Positions 23,966 to 34,299 of a DNA stretch of 64,000 bases are shown here, in pieces. Made by a program: the position numbers and the translations under genes. The DNA comes from Anthoceros angustus (lineage: Eukaryota > Streptophyta > Anthocerotopsida > Anthocerotales > Anthocerotaceae), in NCBI GenBank assembly GCA_010909165.1, contig MU008188.1, forward strand, positions 310,001 to 374,000, read 5' to 3'. Every line of letters starts with the position of its first letter. Position 1 is the first letter of the stretch. The notes under the pieces were generated by a model. The model searched no databases. It was given only the letters and a program-made list of their open reading frames with translations, and was not told where the DNA came from.

Positions 23966-25236
23966 GTCAGAACCCACGTCGGAGATCGAACTCCAGAGCT
24001 AGCTTGGTGGCCAAGTTGTCAAAAACTCGGCGAGCATCTTCCAGATTACCACACTTTGCATACATGTCCACCAGCTTGCCAAGTATGTTGTTATCTAATC
24101 CTCTTTCCACGATCTATGAATGCATGCCCCGCCTTTGTAAGGCACGAGAGCTAACGAGCCTTGAGAAGGCAAACAAAAGTGAGAGAGTCACCACAATCAA
24201 GCCCTCCTACTCCATTTGTGCATATAGATCAAGTGCCTTGTAGCCGAGACCTTGTTGTGCATACCCGGCAATTAGGGCAATCCATGTCACCACACTTTTT
24301 GTGGCTAAAATTTGTCCACCCTTAGTGCATCTTCCACCATTCACTCTCCTCATGCCCTCCTGCTCCATTTGTGCATATAGATCAAGTGCCTTGTAGCCGA
24401 GACCTTGTTGTGCATAACCCGAATCGTGGCGCCCATGTCACCACACTTTTTGTGGCTGGTCCACCTACCTCGTGCATCTTCCACCACTCTCCTCACGCCT
24501 CGTCTCCATTTGTCCATATAAGACAAGCGCCTCCGCCAAGACTGGAGTGTTCAAGAGACCAAACCCCAAAGCTAGCTCCTTAGCATGCCCACAAAGAGCA
24601 CCTTCTTTTCCTTCACCACATCCATTGTGCGAAGCTTTCAAAAAGCTAGCGGGCAGCTTTTAGTGCACCACATTTTGCATATATGTCCACTAGGCGAGTC
24701 GTAAGTCACCTAGCACTCCTCTGACCACCCTATCGCTGTAGTTGCCCTCCTTTCTCCAAGGCACCAATCGTCCACAGGCCTTGAGAGGCAAGCAAAGGTA
24801 ACTTTTCGTAAAAATGAGGTTCGCCTTCTCCATCTTCCCATACATCAATGATCGCCTCTTGGCTGAGTCCTTGTTGTGCACACCTGGCAGCAATTAGGGC
24901 ATTCCATGTCATCACATGCGTTTCGGCCCAACATTATCCAACAGTCACCTTTCCACAATTTGTGAATACAGTTGCCTCGCATTCTGAATGGCTCCGCTGC
25001 TTATACAGGCCTTGAGAAGGGAGGCAAAAGTAACATGGGTCAGCCAAAATGAGGCCCTCCTGCTCCATTTGTTCATACGGAACAAGTGCCTTATTTCCTA
25101 GCCCTTGGTGCCATTGTTGGGCATACCGAGCATTCACCACTGTCTATTCCACCACATCCTTTGTGGCTAAGTTTTCAAAAACCTATCATGCATCTTCCAG
25201 TTCACCACCATACATGTCCACGAGGTAGGTGCCCCC
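23966..25236 (-). pseudogene. PPR gene fragment, copy 2, interrupted by the CACTA element
   Basis: Minus-strand PPR motifs in broken frames, for example LGNKALVPYEQMEQEGLILA and AQQGLSQEAI. The upstream end reads YLVDMYGGELEDA and stops at the CACTA left border near 25,236. The missing upstream sequence of the same motif series (ALQKGKQPNSQIVERE) lies at 46,112-46,205, on the other side of the CACTA element. The parent was therefore one PPR gene on the minus strand. Confidence 0.75.
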
Positions 25237-25240
25237 GGTA

Positions 25241-25272
25241 CGCCATCCAGAAGTTCGAACTTCTGGATGGCG
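25241..25272. repeat. Perfect 32-bp palindrome at the CACTA left border
   Basis: CGCCATCCAGAAGTTC followed directly by its exact reverse complement, with no spacer. The duplicate near 19,072-19,103 has lost symmetry. Uninterrupted palindromes are prone to deletion, and this one sits where the terminal inverted repeat should be. Confidence 0.85.
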
Positions 25273-25786
25273 CATGTTGCTGTTACAATGTGTGTTACAT
25301 ATTTCTGTTACGGTGCTCTGGGTTGTAACAGAAATGGCCTTGGTTGCAGGATCGGGTTTAGGGTGTTGCGATTATGTTAGGTTGTATAACATGGATGTAA
25401 CATACGATCGTCGCCCATGGTTCCATTAGTGAGCGGGCTTCCGTCCAGTGACACCCTTCAAATCGTATGTGCGCCGTATTGCACTGCAAGCCGCACATAT
25501 CCGCGGATGTCGAACGCATTTGACTCATTGGGCGGGGGCGCTAGTTCGGGTTTCATGGGCGTCGAGGTTCAGCGGCGCACACCTTCTACACCCGGCCCAC
25601 CTGGCAAAGCTAGAAAATAGCTTGTCAAATTCGTGGAAGGTGACATGGTTTCTCCGATTACAAATCGCGCCATTGTCGACATAGCTAAGGATTGGCCACA
25701 TGTGTGTTCCGATTTACAATGGTTGACGTCGCCTAAAACTAACAAACTTCCTAGCCCCCATTCACGCCTGGGTGGCCACCCCGTCA

Positions 25787-26446
25787 GCCGAGAGGCATGC
25801 ATCGGGCATGCCTCTCTTTCTTTCCGGTGTCTCCCTTACCGCAGGCGTCGTCGTCTCTCCTCTCAACGGCTCCCTCCACCTCCTCTCAGCGCTCCGTCGT
25901 ACTCCTTTCAACGCCGTCCTTCGCACGCTCACCCGTCATGGTCTCAACTTTGTTTCCCCATCCACTGTTCTCGTTCCTTATGCGGCGCCAACGCGTTTCA
26001 AAGTACGTTCTAATGCGGCCTCGATTCGGAGGAAGCTTGGCCAGATCGACAGCGGCGGTAGTCTCTCAAAATTGTGATGTCACGGATGGAACATTTGCCT
26101 CACACTCAAGTCTGCGCACCGGGCATCTTCACCAAGGAGCATTTGTCATAGGCATGTAGGCAATCATCGAGGAAGATGAAAATGCACATGAATGTGAAGC
26201 GCACTTGTTCTAACGACCGTAGCTGATTTTATTGCGGTGAAAACATAATCTATTACAGATGTTCAAAATGAACAGGAGACGGTGAGAGTTCGTGATCGAG
26301 TGCTTGGTGAGCAGTTGAGACCGGAGATGGGTGACCATAAGAGGAGCGGAAGGGCGTTGAGAGGAGCGACACGACGCCCGTTCTTGGGAAAAGGACGGCG
26401 GAAAGAAAGAGAAGCATGCCCGCATGCGGCCTCATGCCTCTCGGAA
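25787..26446. repeat. Foldback: two ~165-bp inverted arms around ~320 bp
   Basis: Left arm 25,787-25,960 begins CCGAGAGGCATGC. Right arm 26,283-26,446 ends GCATGCGGCC...CATGCCTCTCGG. The arms share TCTCTTTCTTTCCG, GGCGTCGT, CTCCTCTCAACG and GGTCTCAACT in inverse orientation, with moderate divergence. This could be a small TIR element nested in the CACTA, or a hairpin-RNA source. No target-site duplication was recognised. Confidence 0.65.
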
Positions 26447-28900
26447 TCGTGGCGGCTCTATGGCCGATTTGCTCCGGCTGTTCCATGACCATATACGAAT
26501 GTGTGAGGTCGTCCTTTCTTAGTGGAAATGTGTGCTCTCTTCACGGCATTGTTTTCCATCAACCATGGAGCAGTGGCGCGGATGGCGGAAGGTGCATTGT
26601 GATGTGCCACTATGCGGGCTGCCCGTGAGCAAGGCCATTTCGCAATGCACATGATTGGGATGGCATGGCTGCTCCTCATGCGTGCAGCGCGCCCAGGCTC
26701 GCAAATTGATGGCAATGGCTTGGCCCAAGGCACAACATTCCTCCAAGTTTCGTATTTGGCAATGTAGTCTCCCATAGTGAGGCTGGCCGAAATGTAGAAG
26801 CAGAACAATGTGCACAAGTGCATCCGTTTTTAAGTGATCACCTCGTCGGCTGTCTTCACATGGCACACCTTGAGCACATGCATGCAGTACCAGTTCTTCC
26901 ACTTGTCACTTGATTCCTATGTGTGGAACTCCACAGCCATTCTCACAGCGTTCATGGGTTCCACAAAATCCCCATCGGACACCGCCGCTGCGTGATGAAA
27001 CAACCGGAATAAAGCGATGGGTCCTCCCGCTAGCAGGCCGTGGTTCGTGTTCCCCCATTGTGTGGCATGCTTCCACTATGTGCTCATGACCTCCAACAAT
27101 TGGGCGGGCCTCGTCGTTTGAAATCGGCATATAACACAAATTGCTCCCATTTGTTGTAGTTGAATGGCGACTGGTGGTGAGGGAATGCATTAGCCACATC
27201 CATGTCTCTCTTGACTATCCGGCACTCACCTGTCGCGTTTCCAGCTCAAATGGCCACCATGCCGACTTGAGGCCCTCACAACATTAGTTTAGTGGGTCGT
27301 TTTGGGCCCAAAATGCCGAACCCATATCCGTTCCTCCGGTCCCCATCGCTCAATCTCGGCCGCCTCTGCCGACTCGCGTTTCCGGCAATCCTCCCGTCGT
27401 TGGGGTTCCCGTTCCCTTTAGTGCAATGGCGGGCTCGAATTCCAAACGCCACATCAAACTTCTTGGCTGTCACATTTGGGACAAACCACATCCTCTCCCT
27501 TGAGGTTTGCATGTGCACACTGCTGTACCACCCTGAGGCGGTTTGCGGACCTCGCTGCTTCGGATGATGTGGACACCCAACTCCTTGCACTCGAGGCGGG
27601 AAGTCCATGCCGAGGTGAGCAGGCAACCCACAACTCCATCTCGCCCGGCTCGTGTAGCAATACAAGCGCCCTAGGACCGTAGTTCGCAAAATTCACCTTC
27701 GCGAGGCGGGCGGGGTGCAGTGCATCGCCCTCCTCCATCACTGCGGTACCGCCCCGCCTTCTTGCCACACTCGTTGCCGTTTGACATCCTTCGCCTCCCA
27801 CCCGGGCAAGCAGGATCCCCATTTGACATGACGCCCAAGTTTGCGGACCACACCGGATGTGGCGGCTCGGCGCCATCCATTGGGACTTAGGGGGACCATG
27901 CCATCCTCGCGCCCACGGTAGCCCGACCGCATGTTCGTCGGTGCTTGGTGGAAGATGTCCTCGGGGATCCAAGTTCGATTGCCCGGACCGCCCTTCGTTT
28001 GTCTCTCAAATCTGCTATGCCGCAAAGCGGATCCATTGTTCCCGTCGCGCGCGGCTGTTCTAGCTCCGCCAGCTGCCGACGTCCGGACGTCCGTGTCGAT
28101 CACGGCATAAGGATGGTGGCCGGCGACGACGGAGTCCCTTGCTCCTCGACGCTATCGCCTGTTCCTCGGATGTTGCATCCGGATGCCTTCAAATGCTCCT
28201 GCCTACGCATCCATGCCACAAGCCCAATTTAGACGGCACATGGCCGGCATTGTTCGTCTTTGTGTTGTTCTTACCGTATGTCAAAGCGCCGCAGCGTTTA
28301 GGTCCCCTTCGCGTCCCCTACATGGATTGGCTTCACGGCTTTTGCACGCCATTGTGGAAGGAGGTGAAGGTGGAGGTGAAGGTGTATCGTGCTTGCCGAC
28401 GATGTGACAAAGCGGTGTTGGTGAAGCCTTCATGCGAAGAAAATCTGAGACTCCCTTTAGTCCGGACTTGTCTTGTCATTCCCTCCACTGAATGGATGAA
28501 CCATTGCTCTCTTGAATTTCATTAGATAAGGGGTTAATGAGCTAGTTCGGAGGAATGATGGAATATCACCACATGCTTGCACTCCTCGAAGCAGTTGTCG
28601 TCATTGCTATAACTGGCATTAGTATTTCGCCATTTCCACGCACAGCGACCATCCCTTCTACTTTCCGCACTCCTCCTCCTTCGTGCCCGGGGTCTCTGTC
28701 TCGCAAGCTGCGCCTTCTCAGCGGTGAAGGCGTTGTTCAATTTTCCCCGCTCATCACTTGCTCTTTGAACAGGGGCCGAATCTTCTTGGATGCCACCCAG
28801 TAGCGGTGTACATGCGATGTCCACAGCCGCATTTGCGGATCCCGGCCCATCCGCCCATTCACCCCCATTTCCGAATACATTGTTTGCGAAAGGATGGAGG
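26447..28900 (+). other. 5' part of the CACTA element, no gene assigned
   Basis: About 2.4 kb of GC-rich sequence with open frames on both strands but no motif I can name. The transposase-associated N-terminal domain of a CACTA TNP2 gene would be expected near the right part, but it could not be read with confidence. Confidence 0.4.
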
Positions 28901-29279
28901 GCCGCAGCGTCGGAGGCGTGACCCTTTCTCGCGATTTCCCTCCACCATTATCTTGTCTCGCTTGTAACTAATTGCCGCGAATTGATGGTCGGTGGTGAGA
29001 GCGAGCGCCAAGATCTTGGCGGAGGATAGCCGCCATAGGAGGCATTTCACATGGCATGGAGGCGACTGATGGCTATGATAGCATGGATGATATGGATAGC
29101 TCGGCGTCCGTGGCGTGTCCTCGAGCGCCTCCATTGATGGTAGCCGATCGGGCGACAACAACGCACCGCAAGCTGTTACATGGAATCGATCACATGGGGA
29201 TGGAGGCCACGGTTGCCAGAAGGCGGCGGCAACGGCCCGTGGAAGTGCACCTTGCAAATCCAAGGAAAGCGGAGTTGGC

Positions 29280-31100
29280 CACGTTGATCCTCGTCGCAAA
29301 CCGGGCATGGCATGTCAGATGTGGCTGTATCTGACATGCTGCAGGCCGTCTCCCAACATTGTGCGGTGAGGGGGCATTGCCAACTTCACTCGAGCAGGGG
29401 AAAAAGCTTTTGGCCGCATTCGGCAGCGGGTATGATAAAATCCACGTCTGTAAAGGTGATTGCGTGTTGTTTAGAGGTGAGTACGCCGATCACACCGCAT
29501 GCCCATTGTGCGGTCTCTCGAGGTATATCCGTGGAAAAGTCCACACAAGGTCATGTGGCATTTTCCTATCAAAGACCGCATCCGAATGCATGTTACGCTC
29601 TCCTGTTACATGACAACATGGCCTTCTACACTACGTGGCGTTGATGGGCATATGGGTATCATCGGATGCGGATACGATGGCGGCTGGTTGATAGCTTGGA
29701 TGGGTTTGGGTCGGAGGCCGGGGAATGTTCGGTTTGGCATAGCGGATGGTTTCAACCCATTTGGTCACCGTCCGGCATCCACCATATGGTGTGCTATTTG
29801 TGCACAACTTCCCCATGGATGACAACAAAGCCGGAGCATGTGCTCATGCCTTATTGTGCCAGCCCTCATATTGTAAAAACTTTGATGTCTTTATGCAGCC
29901 ACTCCGGAAGAGCTGCGGGATTTGTGGGTGGAAGGCATGCACTGTCAAGATTTCTCGATGCCTGCGGATCTGGCGGGCAGCTTCAATGTTAGAACGGTTA
30001 GAGATTATCACCTTTAGGGATCATGGCGGCTGGTGGTACATGGGACGCGTGCACCTTAGGCTAGCTAGGTTTGGAATCAAGATGGGCATTGCGCTTCATA
30101 AACATGTGTGCAGGGCCGTTTCCTCCCGGTGATCATGAAATCGCGAGCGAAAAGGAGTGGTTCAACAATGAAGGAGCACCGCCCACCGGCCCCGCCGTCG
30201 TTCGTGAACTAATGGTGATATGGGTCGGGTGGCGACTTCGAGGATTTAAAATGTAAGCGGTTTGGGACACGAAGAAGTCAACGTGGTTCGACTTCCCTAC
30301 CGTCTTTGGAGGCACATCTTTGAAGTGGGCCCCGAAAGATGTCATGCACCTAGAAAAAAGATGTCAATGCTGAGTCCATATGGCATACATTGACAGGAGA
30401 ACGAGACGACTTTGCTTCACGCGTTGACATGGAATCCATAGGAGGTAAGTCATGGCTGTGGCCCAATCACGACACCGAGACTTTTCCCGATGCACGGTAT
30501 GTGTTAACTAAGCCCGATCTAGACCTTGTGCTTAAAGAAATGCGGCGGATCCGGCTACCCACCGGATATGCCTCAAACATAGCATCAAAGTTGGCAAAGG
30601 GTAAGGTTGGCTGCTGAAGACCCATGATTGGCGTGGTAATGCAAGTGTATTTCCCCATTGTCCTCCGTCAACGAATTCATCCGGATGTGTATAAGGCAAT
30701 CGCGGGGTTGGGTCGGTTGCAGTGGATATGCCAAGCGGATACGGTGCATGCAATCGCGATATGCGGAGGAATGCATAAGGGTCATGTGTATTGGAGGAAC
30801 AATTTCCAAGCTTCGGATATTTCACACACCTCGTACTTCACTTGGTTGATGAGGTGGAAGCTTTGGGCCGTGCTGCGAGATGGATGTACCCGATTAGAAC
30901 GTTATCTCGGCTTAAGCAGACAATCGGACAACGAGCCGGGCCGGCGGCGCGGAAGGATATCCAGTGCATCAACTTGGCGAAAGCATTCCGTGACATGGGA
31001 ACACCGTCATGTATTAGGGAACGGACGGGCGCCACGGAGAACGGCGTCGGTAGAGACCGTTTAGGATTCAAACCCGTCGCCGTCCAGGCAGGGGCGGGTG
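29280..31100 (+). pseudogene. CACTA TNP2-type transposase (Transposase_21), 5' part
   Basis: Conserved pieces appear in order on the plus strand: MSDVAVSDMLQAVS; GYDKIHVCKGDCVLFRGEYA followed by TACPLCGLSRY (29,430-29,530); HKVMWHFPIKDRIR; NVRFGIADGFNPFG (29,725-29,765), the hallmark of TNP2 proteins; then KNFDVFMQPL and EELRDLWVEGM. From 30,430 come LPTGYASNIASKLAKGK and THLVLHLVDEVEALG with RWMYPI and LSRLKQTIGQRA (DUF4218 part). The frame is broken many times. The reading is cut at about 31,100-31,150 and resumes at 40,275. The protein would bind and cut the element's ends. Confidence 0.85.
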
Positions 31101-31499
31101 GGGTGAGGGCGCCATCTCGGCTGGGCGGGGGGGGCCGAGGTCTGTGATCTTGTTTGGGTGGGTGCCTACCACCCGGCTTATGTCATTGTCTCTCTCTTAC
31201 TGATGCTTGCCCTTCACTACGGTATCATTTCGTTTTTCAATCCTTTTACACAATAAAAGGATTATCTTATCGTCGTAATTAGGCTCTAATCAAAATAGTT
31301 TTGGTTCAATCACACATATTCTATTGGAGTAGATGGAGTGTAATATGGTTCGGTGTCCGTCTCTTGAATAGTACTTTTGAGCTGCTGATTGTATGGTCCG
31401 AGATAAATGTATTATCATTTCAATATTTCATCCAAGCGAGAATATTTCAATTTAAACCATTGTCGAATTCATATATAAAACTTATCTATTTTTAACTTT

Positions 31500-34100
31500 A
31501 GTACTCACCTCAAAGAGTGAAAACAACTCGTTTTGATTCTCCGATAACTACAAACAAAAAGTAAAAGTAATTAGTCATTTACCTCCATTTCAATTCGGAG
31601 AAGATCTTTCTTTGCATATACCTTTTCGACAAGCGTTAAACACGTCTGTGAAGATTCCCACCAATGGAAATGTGATCGTATGTTCGAAGAAACATAAACA
31701 TTAGAATTTTTTGGAATGCAAGCGGATATTACCTTTCAAACGATGTACCTTTTGAATGTTTTTTGTTGTCTCTGGTTCTTCCATGAGAGACAACAAGTCT
31801 CGTTTTCAACTCCTTATTTTCAATTGCTGCCCCTATCTCGCATTCAATGCGTGCAATTACATACATAGAATTATATGAAAATAATAGTGAAAAGAGAAGT
31901 TATGCGCTTACTTGCTTGGATTTGTCTCGCTTTCGAATGTTGGGTTGGACCCATCTTCATTCAAGATGGGGTACTTGCTCTTTTAGACTATGCTCCCAAA
32001 GTGCGAATACTTATCTTTAAAGTCTTGAAAAGTGGTGGATATTGAAAATTGCTCATCCACTTTCCAAACTCGGTGAACTCAAGTGGCCCGTAAGTTGGTC
32101 CATCCTCCTCAAGTCATCAATTTTCTCTTTTTGCACGATCAAAACCAAAATCATTAATTTCTTAAACCAAATCATATTAATGCACATTATATACCTAATA
32201 CTTTTGTATACGATTGGAGATGGCTGCGTTGTCAATGTTGTTGTCAATCTTTCGACTTTGTCCTTTATGTTTTTTGCGCGACTTGTTTTCCCGACGATGC
32301 CCTGTTATAAGGTCAATGTGAAAAGAAAAGAAGGTATGAATATTAATTAGATTACCTCGATCTTGCTGGATTGAACTTTGATATCCCTCCAACATTGTTT
32401 GCATTGAAATCGGTGTCCATTAAACCTTTCCACAAGTGTGCGTTTCCGCTCAATTGAGTTGTTCAAGGTTCTTTTGATATCCTGCAGAGATAAATTTAGG
32501 TTAAGATTTTGGATTTGAGCATAATTAGATGAATTAAAGAAAAGTGCTTACCTTCTTTATCTTATTCAATCAAGGCGGGCATCTTAAAGATGCTTAAGGT
32601 CTTGTTTGTCCATGACAGAGAACATTGTGTGCTCATGGACAACCCACGGGTTTTGTTAGACTCGACCAACGAGAACATACATACAATCATTTTCACACCT
32701 TTTCTACGATCTTTCCGATCTCCAGCGGTGGTGGTTCAAACTCTGCGTTAGCGGCATATCCGGATCCCCATGGGTGGGAAGTAATTTGTCGAGTTGGCTC
32801 ACGGTGGCATCAGTAGTTCTTGTCTGCGGGGGTTGACAACAAGTATTAGTAAAAGTAAAAGTAAGTAAGAATCATAGAATCAAAATCGATATGTAACAAT
32901 CAAGTACCTTCTTGGATTTGAAAATCGTTATTGCTTGCCGTTCTCGATTCCATCCCGATTCAAAAGCCATTAGAATCATAGGGAGCTTGTCAAATCGAAA
33001 CATGAAATCGCGCGAAAGCGGCAGTTGAGCAAGGGCAAATTACTTCGTTCACGATCACGCTCCGTGCTTCACGAGCCAATTGTTTGTTCTGCGCCGTAAT
33101 GTTAAAATCGGTCGATACAAGCGAAGCTTGTGATAAGTAGAAAAGCTCTGCTGCGGTGCACGTGCATGTGACTCACGCGGCGGATCGCGTGTAACAGCCC
33201 TCACAACGCGCAAACATGCAAGCATGCGTTTGCGGGCATACGTCTCTGCGTTGATCACGGCTCTGCGGACAAAGAAACAACTACGCATAAAGAACTTCTT
33301 GGAACCACGGTCTTTGAAGAGAGTTCTTGTGCGCCTAAAGTGAGGGCATGTCGATGTACCTCAAAACAATGGGCATGCCTGAAGCGGGACAAAAAGCAGG
33401 CACTCACGGCAAACACAAACTCACGAGGGCATGCCGAAAAGCACGCGGACTTTCGATTACAACGGCAGATAGCTCACGGGAAAAGGCAAAAGTGAAGCAA
33501 CTTCGGCAAGCAAGCGTGAGTGACACGGTGCCGTGTTGGCGTGTAGAGTCGACAACGAGACCGTGAAGTGAAAGCGATAAGATGTTTCTTGAGTGTCTAC
33601 AAGCGACTCGAGCAGACGGACATCAAATGAAGGAAAGCGTTGAGAGATATGATAAAACAAGTTGAAAGCACAAGGTTTGACTTACGAAGGAGAGTAGTGG
33701 GCGGATGCTTGTCGAGGCGAGACGTTGGGTCAGGCAGATGCAAAGGAAACACACCTCCTCGAGGAGAAAAAGCGTGACGGCAATGGGAGGCGCTTGAAGA
33801 ACAGGGACTTCTGAGGTGGGCGTGGACTGGAGAATCTGACTTGGCGGGCGTGGTGGTACCAGGCGAGTGAAGAACCAGCGGGCGTGGTGGAAGTGTAGGC
33901 GTGAAAGAACCAGCTGGCGGGCGTAGGTGGGCGGTAGGCCCTGAAAACCCGGCGGCGTGGGCTGGTGTGAGCCGAGAAACCAGCGACTGGCGGCGTGATG
34001 GGTGATAGAGGCGAATGAGGGAGTGCTTGAAATAGTCTAGAGTTAGGGTTCTAGATGTTGAAGTCGTGTGCATGGCGGGGATTTGATTGGGTTGTTTCAT
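31500..34100 (-). other. Exon-like pieces of an unrecognised minus-strand gene in the insertion
   Basis: An exon-like block at about 32,354-32,485 has a good 3' AG before it and GTAATC after it. It reads DIKRTLNNSIERKRTLVERF then GHRFQCKQCWRDIKVQSSKI, including a CxxC. Further pieces lie at 31,915-32,110. At 33,600-34,100 a proline/serine-rich minus-strand frame reads like a 5' leader or low-complexity N-terminus. The gene would run leftward from the GC-rich centre. No family recognised. Confidence 0.3.
33840..34010 (+). repeat. GC-rich degenerate tandem repeat (~50-bp unit)
   Basis: Four degenerate units around GAACCAGCNGGCGGGCGTGG at the centre of the insertion, between the two divergent exon sets. 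The location suggests promoter-proximal sequence, but this is inference. Confidence 0.55.
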
Positions 34101-34299
34101 ACCCGTTAGATTAGGTTGATTAGGTGTTGCATGGGTAGGTTTGGAACAATGTGACTAGGTTTGGTTGAGGGAGGCGGCGGCGGCAGCGAATGCGAACCTC
34201 GGTTGGTTTGGGTCGGCTCAAGGTTAGGTTGAATTCAAATGGGTTGGTAGAGAGTGGCGGCGCGCAGTGAGAAGTTAGGGTTTGGTGGCCTATATAATG

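Larger units (their letters stand above)
19599..25786 (+). repeat. Large tandem duplication, copy 2 (~6.19 kb)
   Basis: Second copy of 12,348-19,598. It is shorter because it lacks the internal 1.06-kb duplication and has many small deletions. It continues into the complete CACTA element at its right end, so this copy holds the original CACTA junction. Confidence 0.85.

Noticed and set aside
26500-28530. Retrotransposon gag or host gene on either strand in the CACTA 5' region
   Set aside because: Open frames occur on both strands at similar length, with no zinc knuckle or other motif; composition alone explains them.
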